Origin: Methylobacter marinus A45
Lineage (GTDB): Bacteria; Pseudomonadota; Gammaproteobacteria; Methylococcales; Methylomonadaceae
DNA: 64,000 bases
NCBI RefSeq assembly: GCF_000383855.1
Contig: NZ_KB912877.1
Coordinates: 1,999,285 to 2,063,284, forward strand
Reading direction: 5' to 3'
In this document: piece by piece, positions 1 through 9,047 of the stretch
Numbering within the stretch: position 1 is the first letter of the stretch
Layout of the letters: each line of letters opens with the position of its first letter
Notes under the pieces: model-generated
The model's input: only the letters and a program-made list of their open reading frames with translations
Databases searched by the model: none
Told to the model about the DNA's origin: nothing
Translations under genes and position numbers: made by a program

Positions 1-105
1 GTTCATAGACAATAGCATAACGTAAAAAACCTATCAGCTGAAATTGATTGACAAATTAACGTTATCCCTCCTATAGTCTTAGCTTTTAAATTTTGGAGAA
101 ATAGT

Positions 106-432
106 GTGAGCGACTTAGTCCTTCATGTAAATGATAGTGAATTTAACGAAACTGTTATTAAAGCGGACGGTCCTGTGCTGGTAGATTATTGGGCTGAATG
201 GTGTGGACCTTGCAAAATGATTGCACCGGTTCTGGATGAAATTGCCACAGAATACAAAGGCAAGTTAACCGTTGTTAAATTAAACATCGACGAAAACCCA
301 CAAACACCACAACACTATGGCGTACGCGGTATTCCAACTTTGATGCTGTTTAAGAACGGCGAAGTGGAAGCCACAAAGGTAGGGGCATTGACAAAATCAC
401 AGCTTGCCACCTTTATTGACAGTAATATATAA
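106..432 (+). CDS. trxA: Thioredoxin
   Basis: Cytosolic thiol-disulfide reductase of 108 residues, the usual bacterial length. The active site WCGPC lies at residues 32-36 with redox cysteines 33 and 36. The cis-proline that faces it is Pro77 in GIPT. The start is GTG, chosen because a GGAG ribosome-binding site sits 7 nt upstream (95-98) and because residue 1 then matches the start of other TrxA proteins. It normally receives electrons from thioredoxin reductase and reduces ribonucleotide reductase, peroxiredoxins and methionine sulfoxide reductases. It stands directly upstream of rho, the same order as in Escherichia coli. Identification is secure. Confidence 0.97.
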   Translation: MSDLVLHVNDSEFNETVIKADGPVLVDYWAEWCGPCKMIAPVLDEIATEYKGKLTVVKLNIDENPQTPQHYGVRGIPTLMLFKNGEVEATKVGALTKSQLATFIDSNI

Positions 433-445
433 ATAAATCCTGCTC

Positions 446-473
446 AGCCCGTCACAAAAAGCTTGGACGGGTT
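446..473 (+). terminator. Weak stem-loop after trxA
   Basis: Positions 446-453 pair with 466-473 (8 pairs including one G-T) around a 12-nt loop, 14 nt after the trxA stop. Only a short T stretch follows, so it may attenuate rather than fully stop transcription into rho. Confidence 0.4.
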
Positions 474-616
474 TGGGTATTTAAGTTATACTTGTCGAGT
501 GCCGCATCAGGCGCACTCAAAAGCATATCGCCCGATAAACTACATCCCTAAAGTCTAAATCCTATCTTGCTTAAGTTACGGTCCAGACCGTATACCCTTT
601 TCTTCGAGTCATTTTT

Positions 617-1873
617 ATGAATCTAACCGAGTTAAAACTAAAACAAATCAGTGAAGTTATTGAAATAGCAGAGTCGCTAGGACTCGAAAGTGTCGCCAGA
701 ACCCGTAAACAGGACTTAATCTTTGCTATCCTTAAGAAACAGGCGAAAGGCGGTGAAGATATCTATGGCGATGGCGTTCTGGAAATTCTACAGGATGGTT
801 TTGGTTTTTTACGTACTCCGGGATGTTCTTATTTAGCGGGACCTGACGATATTTATGTCTCGCCCAGCCAAATCAGGCGATTTGCCTTAAAAACAGGGGA
901 TACGGTCAGCGGCAAGATCAGGCCGCCTAAAGACAATGAGCGTTATTTTGCAATGCTCAAAGTCGAACAGATCAATTTCGAACCTCCTGAAAATACCAAA
1001 AATAAAATTCACTTCTCTAACCTGACTCCTCTCTTTGCCAATCAGCGATTCGTTCTGGAAAAAGGCAATGGCACCAGTGAAGATTTAACCGGACGCATCA
1101 TCGATTTAATCGCGCCTATCGGCAAAGGCCAGCGCGGCTTGATCGTATCGCCGCCGAAAGCCGGTAAAACGATGATCCTGCAAAGTCTGGCACAATCCAT
1201 CGCCGAAAAGAATCCCGAATGTTATCTGATTGTTTTGTTGATCGATGAACGTCCCGAAGAGGTTACGGAAATGGAGCGCTGCGTGCGCGGTGAAGTCATC
1301 TCCAGTACTTTTGATGAACCGGCAACCCGCCACGTTCAGGTCGCGGAGATGGTGATTGAGAAAGCACGCCGTCTGGTCGAGCATAAACACGATGTAGTTA
1401 TTTTGTTAGACTCGATCACTAGGCTGGCAAGAGCTTACAATACGGTCGTTCCTTCTTCGGGAAAGATCTTGACCGGTGGTGTGGACGCCAACGCACTGGA
1501 AAAACCGAAACGCTTTTTCGGCGCGGCGCGTAATATCGAGGAAGGCGGCAGCCTGACGATTATCGCCACGGCGCTGGTTGATACCGGTTCCCGAATGGAC
1601 GAAGTGATCTATGAGGAGTTTAAAGGCACCGGCAACATGGAACTGCATCTGGATCGCAAGATTGCGGAAAAACGTATTTACCCCGCGATCAATATCAATC
1701 GTTCCGGCACGCGTCGGGAAGAATACCTGGTCGATCCTGATACGTTGCAAAAAACCTGGATCCTGCGCAAAATCCTGCAACCGATGGACGAAACGGCCGC
1801 TTCGGAATTCCTGGTGGGCAAGCTGAAGGATTTCAAGACTAACGCCGAGTTTTTTGAATCGATGAAACGTTGA
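617..1873 (+). CDS. rho: Transcription termination factor Rho
   Basis: Hexameric RNA-dependent ATPase that ends transcription at Rho-dependent terminators. The protein has 418 residues, the normal Rho length. It holds an N-terminal helix bundle, a cold-shock-like RNA-binding fold (about residues 50-125), a Walker A P-loop ending PPKAGKT (about 179-185) and a Walker B strand DVVILLD near 260, followed by the [10 protein letters not shown] segment. The ATG start gives the standard MNLTELK N-terminus. The 184-nt leader after trxA contains a small hairpin (497-502 with 513-518). Rho leaders are often autoregulated, but no known element can be recognised here. Confidence 0.98.
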   Translation: MNLTELKLKQISEVIEIAESLGLESVARTRKQDLIFAILKKQAKGGEDIYGDGVLEILQDGFGFLRTPGCSYLAGPDDIYVSPSQIRRFALKTGDTVSGKIRPPKDNERYFAMLKVEQINFEPPENTKNKIHFSNLTPLFANQRFVLEKGNGTSEDLTGRIIDLIAPIGKGQRGLIVSPPKAGKTMILQSLAQSIAEKNPECYLIVLLIDERPEEVTEMERCVRGEVISSTFDEPATRHVQVAEMVIEKARRLVEHKHDVVILLDSITRLARAYNTVVPSSGKILTGGVDANALEKPKRFFGAARNIEEGGSLTIIATALVDTGSRMDEVIYEEFKGTGNMELHLDRKIAEKRIYPAININRSGTRREEYLVDPDTLQKTWILRKILQPMDETAASEFLVGKLKDFKTNAEFFESMKR

Positions 1874-1891
1874 TTCCGGCGGGAGTTGCTA

Positions 1892-1930
1892 TATCAAATG
1901 TGCGGCGTGAGCCATGCCGCACATTTGATA
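1892..1930. terminator. Perfect 15-bp inverted repeat between rho and yggX
   Basis: Positions 1892-1906 and 1916-1930 are perfect reverse complements with a 9-nt loop. The structure lies 18 nt after rho and 14 nt after the end of the convergent yggX gene, so a bidirectional terminator is likely. No long T run is present on either side, which leaves open a role as an mRNA 3' end stabiliser. Confidence 0.6.
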
Positions 1931-1944
1931 ATGTGGCGCAGGTC

Positions 1945-2217
1945 TCAGGATTGGGGCGGTACATACCCTTCAGGCATGTCGGTATTGCCTTCAAACAGAA
2001 ACTTTCTTCTTTCCTCTTCCAAAAATGCTTTGGCTTTTGGATCAAAGCTGGCCAGCTTATATTCATTGATCAGCATGGTCTGTTTGCTTAGCCATTGCTG
2101 CCAAGCCTGCTTCGATACTTTCTCGAATATTTCCTGACCTTTGGGCCCAGGAAAGGGCGGCGCATCCAAGCCCTCGGCTTCTATTCCCAATTTAACGCAC
2201 TTAACCATTCTAGTCAT
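1945..2217 (-). CDS. yggX: Fe(2+)-trafficking / oxidative damage protection protein YggX
   Basis: Small cytosolic protein (90 residues) of the YggX family, linked in enterobacteria to iron handling and protection of Fe-S clusters from oxidants. Family hallmarks are visible: EAEGLDAPPFPG near the N-terminus, the block WQQWLSKQTMLINEYKL in the middle and FLFEG...EGYVPP at the C-terminus. It overlaps the 3' end of mutY by 8 nt on the same strand, so the two are translated from one message. The pairing of mutY with yggX is widespread in gammaproteobacteria and fits the fact that MutY itself carries an Fe-S cluster. Confidence 0.96.
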   Translation of the reverse strand: MTRMVKCVKLGIEAEGLDAPPFPGPKGQEIFEKVSKQAWQQWLSKQTMLINEYKLASFDPKAKAFLEEERRKFLFEGNTDMPEGYVPPQS

Positions 2218-3268
2218 CGTTGTCCTCGATAGTGGATTGTTGTTGCAATAGCAGTTTGATCGGCGCTGCTATTCCCAGGTTATGAATTTGTTCCGCTTTA
2301 TACCAGACAGTTTGCCTGGCATCCATCACAATATTGGAAGGATTGTCGGTCTGAATGAGCAGCGGCGTGAAATCCAGATGATAATGAGAAAAGGTGTGGC
2401 GCCGCGCTGCCATTGGCTTTTGATCAAGGATGGGCATGTTCCTGGCCATACACCAGTCGGTGGCCGCTTCGATACTGTCAAATTCAGGCAGACTCCATAA
2501 ACCGCCCCAGATGCCGGCCGGCGGTCTTTTTTCCAGCAGTATCTGATTGAAGCGGTTGCGCAGCAATAAAAATACCTGCTGCCTAACCGGCAGGCACTTG
2601 GCGGGTTTAGGTGCCGGAAAGGCGGCGATATTATCGGTTATTCGAGCCAGGCAGCTGTCCTTGAGCGGGCAGGCATGACAGGCGGGCTTGGTGCGCGTAC
2701 AGATCGTGGCGCCAAGGTCCATCATGGCCTGCGTGTAATCGGCGACCCGATCCACGGGCGTGTAGTGGGCGCTGAGCAGCCACAGTTCCTTACTGACCTG
2801 GCTGCTTCCGGGCCAGCCGGGCACGGCTTTAAACCGTGCCAGTACTCTTTTGACATTGCCGTCGAGAATAGGGTGGCTTTTTTTGAAAGCAATGCTCAGT
2901 ATGGCTCCGGCCGTCGATAAGCCTATGCCCGGCAAGGCGACAAGTTCATCCAGCGTATCGGGAAAGCGACCTTTCTCAACAATCAATCGCGCGGTTTTAT
3001 GCAGGTTGCGGGCACGGGCGTAATAACCCAATCCGGACCACAGGTGCAGTACGTCATCAATCGGCGATTGCGCCAGGCTTTCTATGTCAGGGAATTTTTC
3101 GGTAAAGGCGTTGAAATAGGCGATCACCGTCGCAACCTGGGTTTGTTGCAGCATTGTTTCAGACAGCCAGACGCGATAAGGCGTCCTGTCTTTCTGCCAG
3201 GGCAGGTCTTTCCGGCCATACCGGTCAAACCAGTCGAGAATGCCTTGTTGAAAAACGGCGGGTTTCAT
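2210..3268 (-). CDS. mutY: A/G-specific adenine glycosylase MutY
   Basis: Base-excision repair enzyme that removes adenine mispaired with 8-oxoguanine. It has 352 residues: a helix-hairpin-helix/GPD glycosylase domain (LPGIGLSTAGA near 112-122), catalytic Glu37 in SETMLQQTQ and Asp136 in ILDGNVKRV. The four cysteines of the [4Fe-4S] cluster are Cys190, 197, 200 and 206 (spacing C-x6-C-x2-C-x5-C). The C-terminal NUDIX-like half (about 225-345) reads 8-oxoG. The gene starts one base after the asmA-like stop and overlaps yggX, so asmA-mutY-yggX form one minus-strand operon. Confidence 0.97.
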   Translation of the reverse strand: MKPAVFQQGILDWFDRYGRKDLPWQKDRTPYRVWLSETMLQQTQVATVIAYFNAFTEKFPDIESLAQSPIDDVLHLWSGLGYYARARNLHKTARLIVEKGRFPDTLDELVALPGIGLSTAGAILSIAFKKSHPILDGNVKRVLARFKAVPGWPGSSQVSKELWLLSAHYTPVDRVADYTQAMMDLGATICTRTKPACHACPLKDSCLARITDNIAAFPAPKPAKCLPVRQQVFLLLRNRFNQILLEKRPPAGIWGGLWSLPEFDSIEAATDWCMARNMPILDQKPMAARRHTFSHYHLDFTPLLIQTDNPSNIVMDARQTVWYKAEQIHNLGIAAPIKLLLQQQSTIEDNDD

Positions 3269-3269
3269 A

Positions 3270-5378
3270 TCAGAAAAGACGCTTTAACAGATCACTGGTG
3301 CCAGGACCGATTTTTTTGTCGAGTTTGTCCAGTAATTTCTGTTTTTTCTCCTCGATTTTGGCTTTATGTTCTTCAGTCAGCAAAGAGGTGGGGTCCACCG
3401 TGTAAGCAGGCTCGTTGAACGTACCGCCCACATTGATGGCAACCGTCATTTTCTCGGCTTGTTGTCCGCTGGCGTCGGCCGACTTCAGCAGTGTGGCATT
3501 GATTTTATAGTCCAGTTTCTCGGTATTAAGATTGGCGCTGCCTTTACCGTTAACGCGTAATTTGGAGGAGTGGGCAATCAGGTCATTATTATGCAGAATG
3601 CCGTTGTTGACGGTTGCCGTACCGGTGATCTCCGAAAATAACGTTTGATCTTTTTTGTTGTCAGTCGGCAATGGCGCGCCCTTAACCAAGGCTTTGCTGC
3701 TGTCGATGATTTTCTGCAGATTAAACCCCAGAATAACGCTATCCCTGAACAGGAAGCTCAATCGGCCATTGAGCGAGGATTTAAGTTCATTGGCAGTATG
3801 GCCTTGCGCCTGCAGCTGGGCGGATGCATTGACGGCGCCGCTCATGCGGGCTTCGCCTTTGTAATCCTTTAACAAAGGGGCAACCTGAACATGATTGAGT
3901 GTTTCGTTGACCGCGAGCTTAGGCTGATTGCCGCGTACGTCCATGTTCAGATTGCCGGAATAGCTGCCCTGATAGAACTGTTTCACGCTTTGTTGCGTTG
4001 TCACGATGCCGTTTTTGGCATTGAGTTTCACATGGATATCCTGCAAGGTCAGATTGCTGGCCTTAAGTTTTTGCAGTGTCAGCTGGCCGTTGGCGTTCAG
4101 CTTTCTTAGGGTATCAACAGGCAACGCCGAAGCCGCCGCCGCTGTAGTGGTGGCCGGGCTGGCTATGGGTTTTGATTTTTTATCGGCTGCCTTTTCGGGC
4201 GCCAGATAACGATCGACATCAATGGCATCGGCAGTCAGATTGAAAGTAATCGCCGGTTCACTGAAGTTTTTGATGCCGGCCGAGCCATTGATGGCGGTAT
4301 CATCCAGTTTAACGACCAGGTTCTGAAGGTCGGCCGACTTGTCAGTGGCCAGCAGGTTGAAATTCATGGCCAGGCGGGTCAGGGCACTGGCATCGCGTGT
4401 GGCGGGCGGCGTCATTGCCAGTTGTTTCATTACCTGCACCGGATTGAACTCGGCGACCGTGACAGGCCCCTGGAATGAAGGCTGGTCTTTAATTTGGGTG
4501 CCGGTAATATCAGCGGCAATTTTCAGGTCACCGGATTCAAGCCGTAATGTTGAGATCTTAAGGTCTTGCTTGGCCATATCCAGCGCCACATCAGCCGCCG
4601 TTAACGTCGATTTCAGGGATTGGCCCGGAATTTTTTCGCCGGCCGTCGTGGTCTGTAGATTGACGTCAGCTAAGTGGAAGACGTCGAGCTTTTCATTAAC
4701 GGTTAAATCCATGGCCAGTTTGATCGTCTCGGTCAGCTTGGCCTGGGTATCTGAAACGACTAGAGCCAAGTCAACGGCGAAAGGTTGATCAAAAACAATC
4801 TTATCCGTGTTCAGATTGACGTCTTTGAATTCCAGATGTTTGCCGTTTTTTTGGTTGTCCCAGTCAATACGGGCATTTTTAATGGTTATACCGCCGATAG
4901 ATAATATGGTCTGGGCTTTGGCGCTTGGTTGGACGTCTTGTTTGCCGCTGTCAGGGGCGGGTATCTCGGGTTGTGTTTCGACAAGATCATGCCAGTTATT
5001 GATGCCCTGTTTGTTCTTGGCGAGATTGACAGTCAGTCCCTTTAAGACGATGCGGTCGACTTCAATTTCTTTCGATAACAGCGGCAGCAATTTCACATTG
5101 ATATTGCTTTCTTCAATTTCGGCAAAAGGCTTGCTTTGGAAACCTTCCGCATTGCTCAGCACCATTTTGCCCGATGAAATGCCCAGCCATGGGAAAACTG
5201 ATAACTTCAGCTCGCCTTCCAGGGTTAACTCCCGGCCGATCTTGTCTTTAACCGCCGCTTGTATTTCTGGTTTGAAATCATTGGGATCAATAAAAATGAA
5301 TAAGGCGCAGACGACGACTATGACTAATAAAGTCAGCGTTGCAAATATCGAAAGAATGATTTTAAGCGGTTTTCCCAC
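3270..5378 (-). CDS. AsmA family outer-membrane biogenesis protein
   Basis: Inner-membrane anchored periplasmic protein of 702 residues. One N-terminal membrane helix (about residues 7-30) is followed by the AsmA start block (PNDFKP, then GRELTLEGELKLSVFPWLGI). Long beta-rich repeats and a C-terminal AsmA segment (GFNLQKIIDSSKALVKG, about 555-575) complete it. The AsmA/TamB/YhdP group is thought to form hydrophobic grooves that move phospholipid to the outer membrane. A low-complexity Ala/Thr/Lys linker lies near residues 393-415. It is the first gene of the operon with mutY, an arrangement also seen in other gammaproteobacteria. Confidence 0.93.
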   Translation of the reverse strand: MGKPLKIILSIFATLTLLVIVVVCALFIFIDPNDFKPEIQAAVKDKIGRELTLEGELKLSVFPWLGISSGKMVLSNAEGFQSKPFAEIEESNINVKLLPLLSKEIEVDRIVLKGLTVNLAKNKQGINNWHDLVETQPEIPAPDSGKQDVQPSAKAQTILSIGGITIKNARIDWDNQKNGKHLEFKDVNLNTDKIVFDQPFAVDLALVVSDTQAKLTETIKLAMDLTVNEKLDVFHLADVNLQTTTAGEKIPGQSLKSTLTAADVALDMAKQDLKISTLRLESGDLKIAADITGTQIKDQPSFQGPVTVAEFNPVQVMKQLAMTPPATRDASALTRLAMNFNLLATDKSADLQNLVVKLDDTAINGSAGIKNFSEPAITFNLTADAIDVDRYLAPEKAADKKSKPIASPATTTAAAASALPVDTLRKLNANGQLTLQKLKASNLTLQDIHVKLNAKNGIVTTQQSVKQFYQGSYSGNLNMDVRGNQPKLAVNETLNHVQVAPLLKDYKGEARMSGAVNASAQLQAQGHTANELKSSLNGRLSFLFRDSVILGFNLQKIIDSSKALVKGAPLPTDNKKDQTLFSEITGTATVNNGILHNNDLIAHSSKLRVNGKGSANLNTEKLDYKINATLLKSADASGQQAEKMTVAINVGGTFNEPAYTVDPTSLLTEEHKAKIEEKKQKLLDKLDKKIGPGTSDLLKRLF

Positions 5379-5520
5379 AAGTCTCTCCTGATGTTAAAAA
5401 GATGTAATGATGACCTTTTATAGAATATGATTGTCAACTCTTACGTGCTGTGGCTGGTTCAATTTTAGCCGTGGCAGATATGATTGTGTTACTCCATAAT
5501 AACTAAAATGAGGAGGGAAG

Positions 5521-5811
5521 ATGTTGTTATTAGCTAAACTAGCCGGAATTGCGGTACTTGTATGGTTTTTTTTAACCGCCAGAGAACATGGCGAGCAGCC
5601 TGTGAAATGGGCGGTCATAGGTCTGATGGGATATTGGATTACCTGGTGGGCTGTGAAATTATCTGTCGTTAACCTACTGGCGGGTTTAGTCGCCAAAAGC
5701 GCGATCGGTACGTTTTTACTGACACAAATTCCGGCTGTTGTAGGTGTCTGTGCCGCATATTTTATCAGAAAAAAATTGCTGTCCGATGCTGCTGCAACTG
5801 AAAAAAATTAA
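5521..5811 (+). CDS. Small membrane protein, unknown function
   Basis: A 96-residue hydrophobic protein with about three predicted membrane segments (roughly residues 2-18, 28-46 and 60-82) and a charged C-terminal tail. I do not recognise the family. It is very likely real: a near-perfect AGGAGG ribosome-binding site (5511-5516) precedes the ATG, and a strong terminator follows directly. It is monocistronic and divergent from the asmA operon, so its neighbours say nothing about function. Confidence 0.8.
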   Translation: MLLLAKLAGIAVLVWFFLTAREHGEQPVKWAVIGLMGYWITWWAVKLSVVNLLAGLVAKSAIGTFLLTQIPAVVGVCAAYFIRKKLLSDAAATEKN

Positions 5812-5821
5812 CAAGCGAAAA

Positions 5822-5853
5822 AAAGGCGCATTGTGCCAATACAATGCGCCTTT
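5822..5853. terminator. Bidirectional Rho-independent terminator
   Basis: A 13-bp perfect stem (5822-5834 with 5841-5853) around a 6-nt loop sits between two convergent genes. On the minus strand a T run follows the stem, so it is a textbook terminator for the peroxiredoxin gene and a weaker one for the small membrane protein. Confidence 0.85.
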
Positions 5854-5875
5854 ACAAACTAATTAACTGTTATTC

Positions 5876-6478
5876 TTACAGTTTTTCAGCATTTTTACCC
5901 AGGTATTCCGCAACGCCGGCCGGGTTTGCGTTCATACCTGCATCACCTTTGTTCCAGCCTGCCGGGCAAACCTCGCCATGTTCTTCGTGGAATTGAAGAG
6001 CATCTACCATACGCAACAGTTCATCCATGTTACGGCCCAAGGGCAGATCATTTACCACCTGATGACGAACGATACCGTTACGGTCTATCAGGAAACTTCC
6101 GCGGAAAGCCACTCCACCATCGGCTTCCACGTCATAATCCTTGACGATAGAGTGAGATAAGTCTGCCGCCATGGTGTAACGGACAGGACCGATGCCGCCT
6201 TGATTGACCGGCGTATTACGCCAGGCATTATGGGTAAAATGAGAATCAATGGAAACGGTGATTACTTCTACGCCACGGCTTTTAAACTCATCAAGACGGT
6301 GATCTAAAGCAATCAGCTCGCTCGGACAAACAAAGGTGAAATCCAAGGGGTAGAACACTATTACAGCATATTTACCTTTAGTGGCTTCAGAAAAGCTGAA
6401 TGAATCAACTATTTGGCCATCACCTAAAACAGCGGGAACTGTAAAATCGGGTGCTTGTTTACCTACCAGTACGCTCAT
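5876..6478 (-). CDS. Typical 2-Cys peroxiredoxin (AhpC/TSA, Prx1 group)
   Basis: Thiol peroxidase of 200 residues that reduces H2O2 and organic peroxides, normally recycled by thioredoxin or AhpF. The peroxidatic cysteine is Cys51 in FTFVCPSE. The resolving cysteine is Cys171 in the C-terminal VCP. A GGIGPV loop (about 94-99) and a YL pair in the C-terminal helix resemble the GGLG and YF motifs of eukaryotic peroxiredoxins that are easily over-oxidised, so this enzyme may be sensitive to hyperoxidation. The ATG follows a GGAG site. I see no clear OxyR box in the AT-rich upstream gap (6479-6751). Confidence 0.95.
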   Translation of the reverse strand: MSVLVGKQAPDFTVPAVLGDGQIVDSFSFSEATKGKYAVIVFYPLDFTFVCPSELIALDHRLDEFKSRGVEVITVSIDSHFTHNAWRNTPVNQGGIGPVRYTMAADLSHSIVKDYDVEADGGVAFRGSFLIDRNGIVRHQVVNDLPLGRNMDELLRMVDALQFHEEHGEVCPAGWNKGDAGMNANPAGVAEYLGKNAEKL

Positions 6479-6751
6479 CGATTATCTCCAAAAAATTTGA
6501 AAAAACAAAGGGTTATAAACTTGTAATTAACCACTGAAAAAGTGGGATTAAGTTATTCTACACTAAATTACTCGGGAATTGTCTAAATTGTTGTGATTTT
6601 TACTTGCTTTTATTTGAACTTTAGCGATAATTTGTAATCATCAGCTTACACAAAAATAATACAAAGCTGAAAGTTTCAGAGAGACAGAAAATTTGGCGGC
6701 CTAGCTTTGCTGTTAAATTTGATTAGCAATTCGTTTGACGGGTTTATATCC

Positions 6752-7264
6752 ATGGCAAAACATAAACATATAACTGAGCCAGATGTATTTGGTTTTCAGG
6801 TACGTATTGTAAGGCGCGGAAAAGAGAGCAGCCGTTATTTTTCGCATAAATTGTGGGGGAACAAAGGCAAGTCTTTAAAGGCTGCCATCACTTGGCGCGA
6901 CCAGATGCTGGTAGTATTAAAAGGCAGTAAGACGCGCTTTCTCAAGCCCCCGAAAAATAAAACCACGACCGGTGTCACCGGTGTATCCAGAACCATCAAA
7001 TATGATCATAGAAAAGATAAAAGTTATCTTTGCTATACCGTCTTTTGGGTCAGTAACGGCAAATCCAGAAATAAGACTTTTCAGGTTGGTAACGTGGAAA
7101 AAGTGACGGCCGACGATGAATTGCATGCATTTCGTACGGCGCGGTTGTTCAGAAGCTGTTATGAGTATGCGATCGATAACGACCTGACGTTTTATGACAG
7201 TAAATTCAATGGCTGGAAAAAAACACGCTTGTATGATGACGAGAATCTGAGTGCCGTTATATAA
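6752..7264 (+). CDS. AP2-like domain protein (two tandem copies)
   Basis: A basic protein of 170 residues. Both halves look like the AP2 DNA-binding fold. The first (about 8-50) has FQVRIVRRGKE...RYFS and SLKAAITWRDQ. The second (about 73-145) has TGVTGVSRT, YTVFWV, KTFQVG and HAFRTARLFR. In plants AP2 domains bind DNA; in bacteria they usually occur in homing endonucleases, but no nuclease domain is visible here. I chose ATG 6752 over an upstream TTG (6707), because MAKHKH gives a compact N-terminus. It stands alone, so a role as a regulator or nucleoid protein is only inference. Confidence 0.75.
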   Translation: MAKHKHITEPDVFGFQVRIVRRGKESSRYFSHKLWGNKGKSLKAAITWRDQMLVVLKGSKTRFLKPPKNKTTTGVTGVSRTIKYDHRKDKSYLCYTVFWVSNGKSRNKTFQVGNVEKVTADDELHAFRTARLFRSCYEYAIDNDLTFYDSKFNGWKKTRLYDDENLSAVI

Positions 7265-7288
7265 ATGGTTCCAGAGTGAATATATTAG

Positions 7289-7335
7289 AGTGAATGCGAG
7301 TGAACGGTTGTTTTTTTAGTCCACTCACATTCACT
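7289..7335. terminator. 14-bp inverted repeat between convergent genes
   Basis: Positions 7289-7302 pair with 7322-7335 with a single mismatch around a 19-nt, T-rich loop. The repeat lies between the AP2-like gene and the end of the TonB operon, so a shared terminator is the simplest reading. Confidence 0.5.
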
Positions 7336-7404
7336 TCGAGTTCTAATAAATATCAACCATTGAGCCTGATTCCGGCTGTTTGAGTTTCAATTCTCAGCCA
7401 GTTC

Positions 7405-8103
7405 TTATTTCGCCAGTTTAAACTGCAGCACCTGAACCGCGCGTTGCTCGACCGGGGCACCGTTAACCCGCTTTTCCTTGAATTTCCATTTATTGATGGC
7501 CTCCAGCGCCACCTTGTCGAAGATGCCGTTCGGCTTGGCCTCAACCACGACCGCATCCTTGACCGTGCCCGTGCGGGTAATGGTGAACTCTATTTTCACC
7601 CAGCCCTGAATCCGCCGGTTGGCCGCGCGCCGCGGGTATTTGGGCGGAACCCGGACCAGCGCCACCACATTGGCGCTGACGCCGGTGCTGGCCTCGGCGG
7701 GCGCCGGTGTCTGCTCGCGCGACGAACTGGCCGGTGCCAGGGAGGGCGCGGGCGCGTCCACCTTGGCCGGCGCCAGATCCAGCGCGGGCAGATCCGGCAC
7801 CGGTTTGGGCGCCGGCGCTTTGACCGGTGCTGGCTTGGGCGCTTGTTTCGGCTTCGGCGCTTGTTTCGGTTTTGGCGGTTTGGGGGTGGCCTTGACCGGT
7901 TCGGGCGGCTTCGGTTTTTCCGGCGGTTTCGGCTTGGGCTTCGGCGGAGGCGGCTCGCGCTTGAGCCGGACGAATTCCACCTGATGCAGCGGCTCGGTTT
8001 TCCTGACCCCCTGCGCGTCCGGCATGATCATCGCCTGCATCAGCCAGAATAACAGCAGCGAGGCCAGCAGCCCCGTCAATAACGCGGTGACAAGCGATTT
8101 CAC
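7405..8103 (-). CDS. tonB: TonB-like energy transducer
   Basis: Periplasm-spanning protein (232 residues) that carries proton-motive energy from an ExbB-ExbD motor to outer-membrane TonB-dependent receptors. An N-terminal membrane helix (about 7-28) is followed by a long Pro/Lys/Ala spacer (about 48-110). The C-terminal TonB domain (about 148-232) includes PPKYPRRAANRRIQGWVKIEF and ends with FKLAK. It is the last gene of a five-gene minus-strand operon, 2 nt after exbD. TonB2-type operons of this build often end with a TPR-protein gene, but none follows here. Confidence 0.93.
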   Translation of the reverse strand: MKSLVTALLTGLLASLLLFWLMQAMIMPDAQGVRKTEPLHQVEFVRLKREPPPPKPKPKPPEKPKPPEPVKATPKPPKPKQAPKPKQAPKPAPVKAPAPKPVPDLPALDLAPAKVDAPAPSLAPASSSREQTPAPAEASTGVSANVVALVRVPPKYPRRAANRRIQGWVKIEFTITRTGTVKDAVVVEAKPNGIFDKVALEAINKWKFKEKRVNGAPVEQRAVQVLQFKLAK

Positions 8104-8105
8104 GG

Positions 8106-8519
8106 CTATTCCGATTCGGTGGCAATGGCGGCATTGGCGATGCCGGCCAGCCGTATCTGGTCCATCACCTGGATCAGGGCATGGGTTTTAGCCTCCCGGT
8201 CGGCGGCGATAATGACCGAGCCGAGCGGATTTTCCGCATGCAGCCGGGTGACGGTGGCCCGGACCGCGCGGATGTCGACGGCCTGCTTGTCGATCCACAC
8301 TTCCCCGTTGGGTTTGATGGCGACAATAATATGGCCCTGTTCGTTTTTTTCCGCGGTTTGCGCGCTCGGGCGGTTGACGTCGATGCCCGATTCCTTGACG
8401 GACGAGGCGGTGACGATAAAGAAAATCAGCATGATGAACACGATGTCCAGCATCGGCGTCATGTCGATTTCAGAGTTCTGGTCGGCGCTTGAGCGGCCAT
8501 TTCTGCGGCGCATGGGCAA
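8106..8519 (-). CDS. exbD: ExbD/TolR biopolymer transport protein
   Basis: Subunit of the proton-driven TonB motor, 137 residues, with one N-terminal membrane helix (about 20-42). The helix begins DMTPMLDIVFIMLIFF and holds the conserved membrane aspartate. A periplasmic domain with an alternating beta/alpha pattern follows. It lies 3 nt after exbB and 2 nt before tonB, so the three are translated together. Confidence 0.94.
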   Translation of the reverse strand: MPMRRRNGRSSADQNSEIDMTPMLDIVFIMLIFFIVTASSVKESGIDVNRPSAQTAEKNEQGHIIVAIKPNGEVWIDKQAVDIRAVRATVTRLHAENPLGSVIIAADREAKTHALIQVMDQIRLAGIANAAIATESE

Positions 8520-8522
8520 ATC

Positions 8523-9047
8523 CTAGTGATAGGTTAACAAGTCGGTCAGGTGATGGGTTTCACGGCTGACGCGGGCTTCGATCAGTTTGTTGAAATACAG
8601 GCCGGCGATGGCGATCACCATGCCGGCCATGGTCGGGATGGTGGCGTGCGAGACGCCCGAGGCCATGGCTTTGGTGTTGCTGGTGCCGGTCACGGCCATG
8701 ACGTCGAAGACCTGGATCATGCCGGTCACGGTGCCCAGCAGCCCCAGCAGCGGGCATAGGCTGATCAGCATTTTGATGATCGGCAGGGTGCGGGTCATGT
8801 TGATCCTGGCTTCGGAAATAAGGCATTCGCGGATGCCGAGCGCCGGCCGCGAGGCTTTGTCGCGTCGGCGCTCCCATTGCGCCACCCAGTCGGCCTTGCG
8901 TTGCGGATAGGTCAGGTTGAAAAACAGAAACCATTCGGCCACCAGGGTCCACAGGGCAATGGAGGTCAGCAGGATCACCCGCAGCACCGGGCCGCCGGCG
9001 TTCAAAAAGTCCTGGATCGCGTCCAGCAGGGTCAACAGCGCCGTCAT
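8523..9047 (-). CDS. exbB: ExbB/TolQ/MotA-type proton channel (short ExbB2)
   Basis: Inner-membrane motor protein of 174 residues with three membrane segments (about 17-40, 90-112 and 133-155). The last two belong to the MotA/TolQ/ExbB domain, with LLGLLGTVTGMIQVF at its core. I start it at the ATG whose A overlaps the stop of the preceding gene (TAATG), which makes a normal short ExbB. Reading farther upstream adds only a Pro/Arg/Asp-rich tail from the wrong frame. In TonB2 systems this short ExbB pairs with the longer TtpC-like protein encoded just before it. Confidence 0.92.
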   Translation of the reverse strand: MTALLTLLDAIQDFLNAGGPVLRVILLTSIALWTLVAEWFLFFNLTYPQRKADWVAQWERRRDKASRPALGIRECLISEARINMTRTLPIIKMLISLCPLLGLLGTVTGMIQVFDVMAVTGTSNTKAMASGVSHATIPTMAGMVIAIAGLYFNKLIEARVSRETHHLTDLLTYH

